The notes beneath the pieces were generated by a model. The model was not told the DNA's origin. It searched no databases and worked only from the letters and a program-made list of their open reading frames with translations. Below, in pieces: positions 11,756-23,214 of a stretch of DNA of 64,000 nt. Made by a program: the position numbers and the translations under genes. The stretch is taken from contig NC_133496.1 of NCBI RefSeq assembly GCF_025370935.1, forward strand, positions 7,600,683-7,664,682, written 5' to 3'. The number at the start of each line of letters is the position of its first letter. The first letter of the stretch is position 1. The DNA is from Choristoneura fumiferana. Lineage: Eukaryota > Arthropoda > Insecta > Lepidoptera > Tortricidae.

Positions 11756-12220
11756 TATAGTAAATCCTCCATTATGCGTTCAGAAACCATAGATAATAAC
11801 CAGCATTACGACATTGGATTCTATTATGAACACGACTGTATCGTAGATTTCATACATCATTACAGCACCGGGGCGCGCATCTCCGCGCGCACGAGGAGAG
11901 CAGCGCAGGCTGTCGCGCGCGCAGCGGGCGCAGCTCGTGGGTCAGTTCTCGTTAATGCATGTCATTTTCAGTGGTTCTTGATTGAACACATGATAGAGGA
12001 TTTAATATATGGATGTAGATAAAATATTGTATGCAACTGTACGTAATTAGGCCTTAAAACACTCATGTGACCCTATTATAAAACTTGGCTACGCATCGTT
12101 TCATAAAACCACACTCGTATTTTAAGGACCTATTACGATACAGTTGCATAAATAACTAAAGTACGATAGTAACGATAGCAAGATAGTATGTGACGTGTAA
12201 GTTTGATTTAGCGTTTTGTT

Positions 12221-12607
12221 CAGGGTTCCGTACCCAAGGAGTAAAAACGGGACCCTATTACTAAGACTCCGGTGTTCGTCTGGCTGTCCGATTATGTATA
12301 ACTGTTGCCGCTATAACAACAAATACTAAAAGCAGAATAAAATAAATATTTAAGGGGGGCTCCCATACAACAAACGTCATTTTTTTGACGTTTTTTTGCT
12401 CGACATTAATAACGGCAACAGGTAGACGCTTGAAATATTCATAGAATATTTAGTCGCATATTCACTTTAAAAATAAATAATTAAAATCAAGTAAATATTT
12501 AAGGGGGCTATACAACAAACGTGTTTTTTTACTAATGTTTTGTTTAATGTAAGATATTGGTTCGGAACCCTTCGCGCGCGACTCCGACTCACACTTGGCC
12601 GGTTTGT
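12221..12607 (-). repeat. Dispersed repeat R1, inverted copy with internal duplication
   Basis: Begins on the plus strand with GGGTTCCGTACCCAAGG and ends with TCACACTTGGCCGGTTTG, so it is an R1 copy on the minus strand. The segment AATATTTAAGGGGG...CAACAAACG occurs twice (about 12347 and 12493), a partial internal duplication. A hairpin MITE abuts its head at 12609. Confidence 0.65.
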
Positions 12608-12608
12608 T

Positions 12609-12737
12609 TAAGACCCCGTACGCACTATGCGGCTAACCGCGCGATTTTAGCGCGCCTTCTCTTTCTCTAGCGATACTTTGAAGAGAGACGGCACGCTAAA
12701 ACCGCGCGGTTAGCCGCATAGTGCGTACGGGGTCTTA
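12609..12737. mobile_element. Hairpin MITE, 129 bp
   Basis: TAAGACCCCGTACGCACTAT and the following GCGGCTAACCGCGCG at the left are repeated in reverse complement at the right, ending ATAGTGCGTACGGGGTCTTA. About 45 bp on each side pair almost perfectly. TA at both outer edges fits a TA target duplication, as in Tc1/mariner-derived MITEs. Confidence 0.8.
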
Positions 12738-13024
12738 CTCTTTCACGTTCTCAGCCAGCCATATAGGCGCACTGCCCAATAGTAGCGACCTGGGTGATAT
12801 ATATTTTGTAACTACAGATTCTTAGGATTAGAGTAAGTTAGTTTTACGCGAGCAAGTGAGTTTCACGGTCGTTTCATGTTCAAAACCATTATAACGTTTC
12901 TGTAATGCTTTTCATCATTAATTTTGATTCAAGATATATTCCCACCCTTGACGCTGTACGCTTTGAACATTGAAAAATTCATGGAAGTCGAACTTTTATG
13001 ATCGGTTAAAGAATAGATAACCAT

Positions 13025-13200
13025 TGGAGGAGAAAAGTGCTCGAGTGGCGACCACGAACCGGAAGACGAAGCGTTGGAAGGTCTCCTACTATACGGACTG
13101 ACGATATCAAGAGAGTCGCGGGCAATCGGTGAATGTAAGTGGTGAGTTGTGAAGGCCTCCCACTAGGTACCATCAGTCAAATATGTGGTCTACCACCCTA
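13025..13200 (+). pseudogene. RTE-type LINE, C-terminal fragment
   Basis: The plus-strand translation gives KVLEWRPRTGRRSVGR, then TDDIKRVAGNR, the conserved tail of the RTE-type LINE seen on the minus strand at 6530 and 10500. It is followed by a second, better preserved copy of the same tail at 13378. Confidence 0.75.
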
Positions 13201-13377
13201 AAGTTGATAATCGTTTGCATGTTATGTTATGTATGACATAAAACAATAATGCCAATAGACGTGTCTGTCAACTTGAAAGTTCGATTTTAGCGACATAATA
13301 ATATTCATTTGATAGGAATTTGTATAAATATTGATAGACCACTTATTTGGCTGATGGTACAAATAATGGTATTGTGA

Positions 13378-13490
13378 GAAATGTGAGCAACCAGTGTATG
13401 CAAGTGGCGAGTTGTCTTTCATTGTGGCGTTTTAAGGGCAAAGCCTTTGTTCAGCAGTGGACGTCTTCCGGCTTATAATGATGTGCGGGT
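13378..13490 (+). pseudogene. RTE-type LINE, extreme C-terminus and 3' end
   Basis: The translation NQCMQVASCLSLWRFKGKAF, then VQQWTSSGL and stops, matches the end of the LINE ORF (usual form WMQVASxxxxWRxLGEAYVQQWTSxG). About 180 bp of unrelated sequence separates it from the previous fragment, so either an insertion or two insertion events lie here. Confidence 0.7.
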
Positions 13491-13576
13491 TCTGCCCTTT
13501 CGCAGAATTATTGTTTGCCAAAAGTTTCATTTGCTGATTCATTTCCTAATTTTCAATTTTCTCTGAAACAATTTTT

Positions 13577-13766
13577 TGCGAGCTTTGCGGTGAAGGAAAA
13601 CATCGTGAGGAAACCTGCACAAACCTGCGAAGCGATTCAATGGTGCGTGCAAAGTTCCTAATTCGCACTGGGTCCGCGTGGGAACTATGGCCCAAGCCCT
13701 CTTGATCTGAGAGGAGGCCTGTGCCCAGCAGTGGGACGTATATAGGCTGGGATGATGATGATGAAT
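13577..13766 (+). repeat. SINE-A copy with GATG tail
   Basis: Body GTGAAGGAAAACATCGTGAG and GAAACCTGCACAAACCTGCG, then CCTGTGCCCAGCAGTGGGAC, GTATATAGGCTGG and a (GATGAT)n tail ending at 13766. The tRNA-like head present at 16914-17165 is missing here, so the copy is 5'-truncated. Confidence 0.8.
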
Positions 13767-13917
13767 TTTTTTTAAGGTTTGTTTTATGAAAGTTCCGAAA
13801 AAACAAATCGTGAGTTGGGGAATGGAATCAGTTTGGCAAATGAAACAATTGGGAATCGTCAATTGAGAAAAGCCAAAGAACCATGTTAATGATGGATGAT
13901 AGTGTGTATTATAACGG

Positions 13918-14722
13918 TATGGGTAAGCTTTAATGTCATACGTTTCGCCGACTATTTCTAGGCAGATTATTGATTGGCAGATAACGTTTTGCCGAGTAAC
14001 GGTACGCCGATGAATTTGTACGCAGATGTATTGTTTCGCAGACTAACGATTCGTAACTCAACCTTTAGCAGACTATTTAGTTGGCATATGAGTCAGTAAG
14101 CCGAACAACTATTCACAGAAATTCATTAAGCCTATTATTAATCATTACACATTTTGCACGTTTGGTCGAACAACCTTTCGCTTTTGTAACGTTTGAACTA
14201 TTATTCAGTGCGCATAACAACTTTTCGCATCTTTTCGTTTCGCTTGGGGAATGACATTCAATACCGCGAATATGTGTGGATTACACTATGGCCTCATAGG
14301 CATTTTTACACGCCGTGCTGACCGCGCATTCTTTATGATTTTCTTATGTACGCTCACAAGTTTTAAACGTATAACGCAAGTAATAAACGGATTTTTGATC
14401 ATTATTTGTATTTATTTTATATTGGAGTCTAAACAAACCAAGTCGCGATGCTATAAGTTCGATTGTGGCACTTTGCCGGCCGCTGCCGCGGCACGCTCGC
14501 TTCGCTCGCTCGGCTCGTGCGTTGTTGGTCGCAATTCTACCTAACACTCCTCCTCGCTAACGCTCGTCGTCGCCCCTAACTACATTTTGATAACATCTAG
14601 TATATAATAGGCGTAACGAAATTATACCACACGTTGCTCGGCCAAAAGAAAAATCTGCCAATGGTAGTCTGCGAAACGAAAATCTGCGTAATTAAACTCG
14701 GTGAAATGACAGGTCACCGTCA
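13918..14722. mobile_element. Putative non-autonomous element made of degenerate short repeats
   Basis: The left part repeats variations of GTTTCGCCGACTA, GGCAGATTATTGATTGGCAG and TTTCGCAGACTAACG every 20-30 bases. The right part (14630-14722) carries the same words in reverse complement, such as AAAAATCTGCCAATG, TAGTCTGCGAAACG and CTCGGTGAAATGACAGG. The middle holds the GC-rich GCTCGCTTCGCTCGCTCGGC. The symmetry suggests one element about 800 bp long; superfamily unknown. Confidence 0.45.
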
Positions 14723-16913
14723 TACGTAGCTATACGTAGCTTGTTAAATCGTATATTTCGTATCCTTTTGAGTTGCGTTCTCGTCCCATTCGATGAAGGT
14801 ATTAAGGGATTATGGATGTCTCTACGCTGTCCGCATCCTTAGCTTAAAGACGTAAAAAGATGTTTTTTTTTGTTCTTTTTATGTTAAAGGAATAGAAAAC
14901 TAAGGTAATAAAGTGGGTATGATGGTTACCGTTTATTTGTATTAAATGTCAGTTGCGAGTACCCGTATTAACCCATAGTTTTGCATCTTAACGCATTGCG
15001 GTTTAATTTAACTTTCGTCCAAAAAGAAAGGTAGGTTTAGTGACTTTATTAAAACTTTTTGATCCCGAAAACACGTAAACAATTCGTGTGATATAGACAA
15101 AGTTGCGGGCTACAGCTAGTCCAAAATAAAATTGTAATTTTGAACATGAAAAAAATAAAAAATAAAATTGTAATGTTTTTTTTTTATACACTATTGCCAT
15201 TAACCGTTTCTAGTTGCCGCAATTTAGAACCGTTATTTAAATACCGTTTTAAATATAATTCTTAACAAATAAACGCGATGAGGGTTAAAATAAACATTGT
15301 AAATTAAACCAAGAGAACTTAATGAAGGGCAGAAAATCCAAATCACTTTGAGTCAAAGATGTTTAACGAACATCTTTCAAGTAGGTACCCTCTGATTCGT
15401 AATTATACGGGCTGAAGGCAAATAAAGAACAATAGCCGCTTAACGTAGTCAATTTAAAATTAAATAAACAAAAAAATCTAATATATTATGTTGATACTCA
15501 CAACACACCCGTTACATACGTTATATTCTCCGATGTTTTTTTTTCAACGAGATTTTCTTAATTGGGTACCATAACCAGATTACTTACCTGTGACTTTATC
15601 TATGATCTATCAATCTTTACCTATTTCTTTCAGGTATATGTCGACTTTATTAGCAATGCGCTTCGTCAAAGAATTCCATATAAAGGTTTCCGGATCACGA
15701 TCGGATCCGCACCTCCTGTGGCTTCACGCCAGATGTGTCATACCAACTACACTACCGGGGATCTGCCCAACCAGCCGAAAATTGCAATCGTTTGCATACA
15801 CTAATGTTATAAAAAAATATAGGACATGTGTTAATCCAAATTATAAATTTTGTGCGTCTTTCATACAAATCCGTCCGTTCCGTTTTAGCGGAAAATAGTC
15901 ACAAATATAATTTAAAATATATCTACATTATTAAGTATAGGTTTTAAAAAGATAACTTCTTTTTTTATTAAAGAAAAACTAGTCATAAACTTATCGAACA
16001 CTAAAAGACTTACATATCGCCGTAACGCAACTTTTCCAGGACCCAACTTCAATTAAGTACTTCAGTCACTTCAAAACTACATCCACTAAACTATACTACA
16101 ATTCTAGTCTATATTACGAAACAAACAGTGTGTTTACTAAGTCACTGTCTTCCCACTTCACTTATACACTTTGATTTTTATGTGTCGGATTCATATCGAG
16201 CGAAGTCGCAAGCGTCCGTCACCCTCGGTCCGCTCGCACCTACTGCCGTCTGTTCTGCCGTGTCAAGCGGATACCGATCTCAACTGAAATTCGAAGACAT
16301 TTTCCACTTGGTTTCTAATTAATTATCTTTTGTTTCTAACACTTCATTGACTTATCAGCGATTTCATTCAATTGAAAACCCTGATAAATTGACAGTTCCA
16401 AGTGTTTTGGAATGTGGGCTCGGTACGAGACTACACAAAAGACGCGAGTATAATACTACCTTTTTCGGAGGTCAGCCTTAATTATTCGATCAAAGTTCTT
16501 TCGCATTTAAAGTATCTAATTTTTAGGAAACGCTACCTAGGGTATTTCAAGATTACGTAAATCTAAAAAAGTATTTATTTCTTTGGAATACAGCACAAAA
16601 TAATGTTTGCGTCAGGTTTTTGAAAATCGCCATGAAATATTTCGGTTTATTTTGCGGTACTTCGTATAATTGCACCGTACTTTTATCTGTGATTCAATTA
16701 TAAACATTCCATAGTAAATTTATTTGAGTGAAAAAAAGGAAATTTTCGATTCCTTTCTCTCTTGTCCCATAAATGTGGATCCTCAACCCGCCTCATGTAA
16801 AACGTCATGTTTGACGACGATTTTGGGTCAGTGAGATGGAAACGTTACATTTCCTATTTACACGAATTTCTATTACATTTTCAAGATTAGACATCGATAT
16901 ACAGAGAAACTGT
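14723..16913. other. No recognisable gene or element
   Basis: AT-rich, short open frames only. A frame at 15562-15898 has no recognisable domain. Confidence 0.45.
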
Positions 16914-17165
16914 CATCATCATTCCAGCCTATATACGTCCCACTGCAGGGCACGGAGTTCCCACGCGAGCCCAGTGCGGATTTGAATTGAATTGCTTCGC
17001 AGGTTTGTGCAGGTTTGTTCACGATGTTTTCCTTCACCGTAAAGCTCGTGGTAAATTTCAAATGTAATTTCGCACATGAATTCCGAAAAACTCAGAGGTT
17101 CGAGCCGGGGTTTGAACCCACTGAAACAACCCAACCCACTGAAAGAAACTGCGTGGTCGAAACTG
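16914..17165 (-). repeat. SINE-A, near-complete copy with tRNA-like head
   Basis: On the minus strand a B-box-like GGTTCAAACCCC lies near 17110. It is followed by TTTTTCGGAATTCATGTGCG, GTGAAGGAAAACATCGTG and AACCTGCACAAACCTGCG, and the end GGGACGTATATAGGCTGG with a GATG tail at 16914. This shows the family is a tRNA-derived SINE transcribed by RNA polymerase III. Confidence 0.75.
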
Positions 17166-18250
17166 TTAGATTGACGTTTGAGTAACAAGACAAAATATTA
17201 TTACCTTAATGAAAATAATTGCAGCAAAATTAATTTACTTACAATTTTAAATACAAATAAAAAGGAAAACTTTGTAGGTTGTTTGTTTGTTTTATATTTT
17301 AAGCAATAAACAAAAATATCAAAACCAGTGTTTTCCTTAATTATTTTTAGTGAAATTGAACACCGATCCTTTCTAAAACGTACTTATGATTGTGATTAGT
17401 ACTGAATTTGTTATGCTAGTGTTGTAATTATTTTTGTTTTTTTTTGAACTGTCGTTATGTTGCTAAGAAATAAAACTATTTCGTTTGGAAGTTGTGTTTC
17501 GTTATTTATTACCACCCACAATGCCACATAGGATACCCCACTTTACCCCTATACACGGGCATAGCGGGTCAAATGCCTTTGAATGAATGAATGAATTTTG
17601 TATCCATAGTCATTCGCAATGAATTAAGCTATTAAGTTAAAACTTTTAATTTAATCACAATTTTTTGTTTTTAGGGATGTTTAAATGTTAAGTACCCTTC
17701 TATGCCTCCCCTCTCATACTCTTTCAAACTTAGCTCCAATGGTCACCCTTATTCAATGTCGCTTTCAACTTTTCTATGTTGGTTTGAATAATCCTGGAAT
17801 AAGCAATTGCTTTGTCACAAAATACCAATTTTACTAAACCTGTATTTCAAGCACATGCAATATCGATATTAACAGAAGTTATCACGTCCACCCATTTCTC
17901 ATCTAAAACGTATACTACCTTCAGTTATAGCAAACTGAAACCAAATACCAAGTACTAAGCGATAAATTTGACTGGCAATTAATGGCGTTTAAGTGTCATT
18001 TGCTTTCGTAAAATCATGGTGACGTTGATGACCAACCATATTAATGGAAAACACGAAAAACGCATGAAAAATGAAGCTATTATAAATCATTATGGTAATT
18101 TTTATGCATTTAAAACTCGTTTCGGGAATGACCCATTAATAGCTTAAAGGTTTACCCACTCATACCATGACCGTAATAGGAACGTATCAGCACGGAATGT
18201 AACGTGCATCGCGCATACAGGGCACGCAACGGCGACGGTTGGTTTAATTG
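17166..18250. other. No gene; one repeat tail
   Basis: A (GAATGAAT) tail near 17580 follows CGGGCATAGCGGGTC and probably ends a worn retroposon. Otherwise nothing recognisable. Confidence 0.4.
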
Positions 18251-18376
18251 GGTAAATTTCAAATATAATTTCGCACATGAATTTCGAAAAACACAGTGGT
18301 CGAGGCCGGATTTGAACTCTCGATCTTTGACTTAAGATGCCATGGCACATAGGTTAAACCACTAGTCCGCCACGGT
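18251..18376 (-). repeat. SINE-A, head half
   Basis: Read on the minus strand: GGCGGACTAGTGGTTTAACC (A-box region), then GAGTTCAAATCCGG (B-box), then CATGTGCGAAATTATATTTG. The 3' half with the GATG tail is missing. It confirms the tRNA origin of the head. Confidence 0.75.
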
Positions 18377-19488
18377 TGTTAATTATTATTGCCCACGTCA
18401 CATCACCAAATTAATTATAAACGTGTCAATTATGCTATATCTGTGACACTACAACGATGTCACGTCAATAACGCTAAGTCAACGACACCGGGCTAAATAC
18501 GCTACGATCAAATATAGTAAATGGTTCTCTAAAGATACTAGAACGAGCCCGCTGCTTCGTCCTGGTTGCAGAACTGATTATTCCGATTTTTTTTATTGGC
18601 TCTGTGCACGACATCAGCGACACCTAGCGTCCGCAACTTTTTTGGCTCTGATGCTCTGACGTTTTGAAATTTCATCGTGACATTGTGACAAACATCAAAC
18701 CTATAACGTATTAATTTATAATACAAAATTACTGTGATACCGTGATTTGGGTGGAAAAAAGGTTGTGAATTCATTTTTGGTCATTAAAATTAAAAAAAAT
18801 ATTCAAACAGTGTGTTTTATTTTCGTTATATCAGGGTTTGTTTATTTCATGTTTAGTAGTACTTTTACTGTAGAACGAAAAGATAAAGCTGTCTTATTGG
18901 TTTCTTTGAATAATAGTAAAATTATATAATTGTTCTTATGTCGCTAGTAATAAATTAATTATCGTTTTCAGTTCAAAATGAGTATCATTGTAAAGACCGG
19001 TTTTGTGAGTATCACTCAATATAAAATTTCAACCACAAACCGTTTCATAAGGACATTTGTTGCTGGACATGTCCGAGATGTAGAAGAATTAAGAACAAAA
19101 CAGGGACGTTGATCAATAATTCAAGCTCGCATCATAACACAAACATCTATTACTAAAATTAGTTAGTTAAAGTCTATAGACAAATTGCTTTGTTAATGAC
19201 AGATTCATATGAGTATGACAGATGACAGAGCCTAGATTATTTCTTCTTTTGGCCACTATGAGCGCTGCGATAGATTTCATTACCCCCACCTAGTACTTCG
19301 CACCCTCCCAATACCTTAATTTAATGCCATCAGAAGGATGCGCGGCAACTCCAACACCATCCTGAGCATGTTTGCGGACCGCCTGGACTGCCCCATGACA
19401 AAGCACTGGGTAGACATCATCACTGGACAAATAAAGTGATGATCTTTACACAGTGTTGCAATTGTTGCATTTGATATTGAAATGATCT
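18377..19488. other. No recognisable gene or element
   Basis: AT-rich with small frames only. Bases 19320-19440 are a GC-richer stretch (ATGCGCGGCAACTCCAACAC) that may be a worn LINE piece, but I cannot place it. Confidence 0.4.
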
Positions 19489-19565
19489 AAATTAATTTAA
19501 TTTTAATTTTAGTTTCAATTATTTAATTTAATGTAGGTAATTTAATTTAATTTAATTTAATATCA
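19489..19565. repeat. (TTTAA)n microsatellite, imperfect
   Basis: Runs of TTTAATTTAATTTAAT interrupted by short deviations. Confidence 0.8.
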
Positions 19566-19746
19566 TTTCATTTATATTAATTTATACTTATATAAGTTTA
19601 AATATGGGTTACCAAAATGCTGAAATACTTAAACGATTTTTATTTTATTTTATTATTCTTATTGTTTCATCAATTAATATTTGTATCTATGATTTGCTGA
19701 GTCAATAATTTTAGTTACTTGATGTCTAATTTTTTACTCGTAATTT

Positions 19747-19888
19747 GTACAGTTGAATTCATAAACTTGTGAGCAAAATTTGATCAAAAATATCTGAACA
19801 CGACTCTATTGTTAACGGCGCAGAAGCGTGTTCAGATATTTTTTATCAAATAAAATTTTTGCTCACAAGCTTATGAACTCGACTGTAC
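19747..19888. mobile_element. Hairpin MITE, 142 bp
   Basis: Left arm GTACAGTTGAATTCATAAAC, TTGTGAGCAAAATTTGATC and ATCTGAACACG pairs with the right arm CGTGTTCAGATA ... GCTCACAAGCTTATGAACTC ... GACTGTAC. Each arm is about 60 bp with few mismatches. No coding content. Confidence 0.8.
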
Positions 19889-20000
19889 TAGCTTGTATTT
19901 GTTAGTTGCGTTTTTTCGTTTATTTCAGAAAACCAAAACTGACAAAAAATGCCCAGTGTTAAATTATCTAAAGTGCTAACCATCCATTGTTTAAATTTAT

Positions 20001-20075
20001 TTGACGGATAAATGTGATGCCGTCTCTGTTTGTTTTGTTGGAATAGATGGAGACGGCATCACATTTATCCGTCAA
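20001..20075. repeat. Perfect 26-bp inverted repeat hairpin
   Basis: The left arm 20001-20026 starts TTGACGGATAAATGTGATGC. The right arm 20050-20075 is its exact reverse complement; the loop is 23 bp. The size and symmetry resemble a tiny MITE or a small-RNA precursor foldback. Confidence 0.8.
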
Positions 20076-20824
20076 TTAAAATTAATCAATGAGTGGTGAA
20101 ATAGCCCCTAAATAATGCAACTTCGTCCTCGTCCTCGTCTTCACCCTAATAGCATATGTAAACTGACGGGCACGGTAAAACAGGCAAAAAAAACGTAACT
20201 TGGTTTAAAATATTCTGTAACCGATCCTTCGACCTCGATTTTGAACAGGCAAACAAGTTTTCAGTCATTTAATTACACCCTGCAAAAATCTACTTCGGTA
20301 TTGGCAAGCAGTTCTAATATTAATAAAAATCATTCAAAATGAATTGAAAAATATTTTTTTAATATTTGCGTCATGAAAAGGAATACCCACCCATTACTTC
20401 CCATGACCTACTTTTGATTTTGCCCTGTCATCATCTTAACTGATCAAAGAAAGGGAAATGAAATTTATTTATTTCCATTATTTGCGGCAAAATAAGAGTC
20501 AAATGTCAGCGAAGTTATTTTAGATACTTTTAACGGCTTTGTGGATCTTTATCGTTCGTTATCTTCGCGGTTGGACGGAAGACCAGACACACTCAAAAAT
20601 GAAAACAAACTTTAATGAATCTTAAATGTGTTCTTTATTTAAAGTCTCTACCCTTTTTTAGAGCCTTTTACTGGCTGCGAGCTTTTATACCATATCGCTG
20701 CGAGCGCGTAACGAGTTAGCTATACGCACCGAAGACGCCCAATTGTTATTGTACGAGAGTTTAAAATACGATGCTCTGCGTGTTATACGCAGCTAACTCT
20801 ACATCTCGTTTCCGTTAACGGTCG

Positions 20825-20988
20825 AAGTTTTCGGTTACAAAATACGTCTCGATCGCGTTTGCGTTAAAATCAAAATGTATATGGAAACACGAACAGCGCC
20901 TCTAGCGGAACGTTTGCGGTGTTCATGTTTCCATACAAAATGAGATGAGAGCGAACGCGATCGAGACGTATTTTGTAACCGAAAACTT
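20825..20988. mobile_element. Hairpin MITE, about 160 bp
   Basis: GTTTTCGGTTACAAAATACG with TCTCGATCGCGTTTGC at 20827-20862 is matched by its reverse complement at 20951-20986, with one mismatch in 36. The inner parts (ATGGAAACACGAAC and GTTCATGTTTCCAT) also pair. Confidence 0.8.
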
Positions 20989-21257
20989 ATACTAAGGGCA
21001 CGCGTTGCGTGCTCGCAGTGATATCGTCCCGCACTCGCACCGAATTCCTTGTGCGCTTGCGACGAAAACGTTGCACGCTCGCTTCGCTATCAAATCGCCA
21101 GAAAATTGACAGTGATAAGGCTCTTACTGTCACTACAAATCTCCTAAAATTATCTGAATACTTAATTTCCAACCTCTTTGAGACATTTGATTGGTTTATG
21201 TTGCATTCGTAAACGTTTAGACTAGGCACTGTTAAAGACGGATAAAGCAACCTGATT

Positions 21258-21462
21258 TAAATTATAATGTAACTAGCTTTTGTCCGCTAGAATTCGGTTA
21301 TCGCGCGCTGTTCACTCGGGAACTGTGCATTAAAAAAGGAAAAAGTAGCCTGTGTCACTCTCTGGCCCATAAACTATCTCTATGCCCAAAAATCACCGCT
21401 CCGTTTCAACGTAAAGGCGGACAAACATACAAACACACACACTTTCACATTTATAATATCAA
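21258..21462 (-). repeat. Dispersed repeat R2
   Basis: On the plus strand: AACTAGCTTTTGTCCGC, AATTCGGTTATCGCGCGCTG, AAAAAGTAGCCTGTGTCAC, CGGACAAACATACAAACACA, ACTTTCACATTTATAATATC. This is the reverse of the copies at 36700 and 43970. Confidence 0.65.
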
Positions 21463-22560
21463 ATATGGAATCATCTCTGGATTCTGTAAAAACTGCTTTC
21501 AGGTTTTCGTTATTTAATTAAGTTGTTGTGTAGGTTAAACCTTGTGTTGTGTAATTTAAACGTCCAACACTCGAGAAAAAAACATTCGTACCTACCTAAT
21601 TGTTTCTACAAAACCCCGGGCCCGAGCTAATAAATAAGTGTACCCATTGGTTTCAAAATTGTTGCATACCTATGACACAGTTATAGCTATTTTTATCTTT
21701 GCTTAGTAACAAAGCCGTGAGCAAAACTAATATTCAATATGTTGCCAACAGTTAGAGCAGTAAATCCAAACTACGTTCGATCTTGGATTCCATTTACATT
21801 TCAGAGTATTCATACATTAACTAAGTTTGAGAACAGACGGAGAATTTAGCACAGAGATAACTATCGAGAGTATCAATACGCCAATTTGGCTGCTCCATTG
21901 ATCGCTATTTACTATGCACAGATATACTAAATAATGTTTTGCCTTCGTAGGGTCAGAAAAGTTCGTATTTATCATGCTTTCTTAATTGGGTAAGTTCACT
22001 CTATATTTTTTTTAATATAAGATACGTTTGCTATAATGCTCATAACGTATAATGATAAAATATATAATTTCATTATATATAATGAGATATAGACATAAAT
22101 ACATTAAGAATAACGATCAAATTATATAATATTCGCAACCTCTAACAACCAAAACATATAACATTGATTTAATCTTACAACGGAAAACATAACGCTCAAA
22201 AGTATAAATAAAAAAAAAACATTTTTACGGTGTCCTCGCTGCTATAAAAAAATCCTAACATTCTGAACCTGAACTATCCAAGTCGTTTCTGCTCCGAACC
22301 GTCTTGCTCGCTCGCTTCGCTCGCTCGCACAAATTTTGAAGTAAACTTTGCAATACAAAAATAAACACCTAATTTACTGGTTTTAAAATTTACCAAGTAT
22401 TTTAGAAACAAAGTATATCACTTGATATTATATCATATTAATGTTATAAGAAGTTATTACGTATTATAAGCGGTATACCTTATGTATGTTATATAATATG
22501 AATTTAGCCCATGAACATGTTATATCTTATGAAAGTATATAAAACAACTGTTATTCTAAT
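21463..22560. other. AT-rich region rich in TATA-like inverted words
   Basis: Bases 22010-22160 and 22420-22550 contain many ATATAATTTCATTATAT-type words, and a GC-rich GCTCGCTCGCTTCGCTCGCT lies near 22307. Similar AT-rich words recur right of the BEL element (29390-29515), so the BEL may sit inside a larger AT-rich repeat. No gene seen. Confidence 0.4.
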
Positions 22561-22802
22561 CAAATCATTTTAATTTATGACGGAGGAAGCAGTCTACACT
22601 TCCACTGAACGTTGATAATAGTTAGTGTTTAGTTTTGTAACTAAGGGACCCCATACATCCCTGTATTATTATTATTATTTTTCATGTTTTTTTTTTAAAA
22701 TTTAATTGTATATTGTAATTTTTAAGTATTTTATTTGTAATTATTTTATTTTGAGAAAATGACTTTCTGTCAAGTTTCTTGCGGCGCATTCTTCTTGGCA
22801 AT
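22561..22802 (+). repeat. LINE 3' tail, left part, split by the BEL insertion
   Basis: Ends with GACTTTCTGTCAAGTTTCTT and GCGGCGCATTCTTCTTGGCA, a common lepidopteran LINE 3' region. It continues without loss at 29278 (GATGGTATTTCCGAAAGCGC) to AATAAATGATTTGAAAT near 29365. Only GCAAT is duplicated between the two halves. Confidence 0.65.
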
Positions 22803-23169
22803 TGTTGCGGCGTAGAGCTGGATGAATGGGTTCGGCTTGCAGGCGGGTTAGCAGCAATAAGTGAGCTTGTTTTTTCAGGACAATATAGTTTAATTCTAAC
22901 TCGATATAAATTTACAGAGCTTTTAAAAGTAAAAAGAAATGGTATTAAGAAATGCGTGCGCATCGGCGCTGTAAGGTAAAGGCGAATGCCGGGCGGTGGT
23001 GCGCACCCCTCTCGCCGAGAGTCTTGACCAATCAGAGCAGCCATAAATGACGTGATATTGAAGCTGATTGGTTCCCGATGTCGTGATATGTGTACGGTAG
23101 GCGTCGCTTGTTGCAATATGCATTTTTGCGTATCATTGTGTACAGTCATTCACACAAGTTGCATAGACA
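22803..23169 (-). repeat. 3' LTR of the BEL/Pao element
   Basis: On the plus strand it starts TGTTGCGGCGTAGAGC and ends AGTTGCATAGACA, so on the element strand it begins TGTCTATGCAAC and ends CCGCAACA (TG...CA). A purine-rich AAGGCCGGGAG, the likely plus-strand primer, lies just inside it. Confidence 0.95.
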
Positions 23170-23214
23170 TACTCCCGGCCTTGGAATGCCTGCTTTCCAA
23201 TTGAACAGTAGGTA

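Noticed and set aside
14461..14530. GCTCGCTTCGCTCGCTCGG block as a CpG island promoter
   Set aside because: The same word occurs at 22307 and near 21070 in other repeats; it is a repeat word, not a promoter.
18538..18774. Minus-strand 78-codon frame and neighbouring plus-strand frame as a possible host exon
   Set aside because: No conserved motif or splice context; AT-rich coding potential is no better than chance.
22682..23149. Minus-strand frame of 155 codons, with a near-identical 151-codon frame at 28797-29252
   Set aside because: Both lie in the two BEL LTRs and their edges; the repeated frame is a by-product of the LTR duplication, not a gene.
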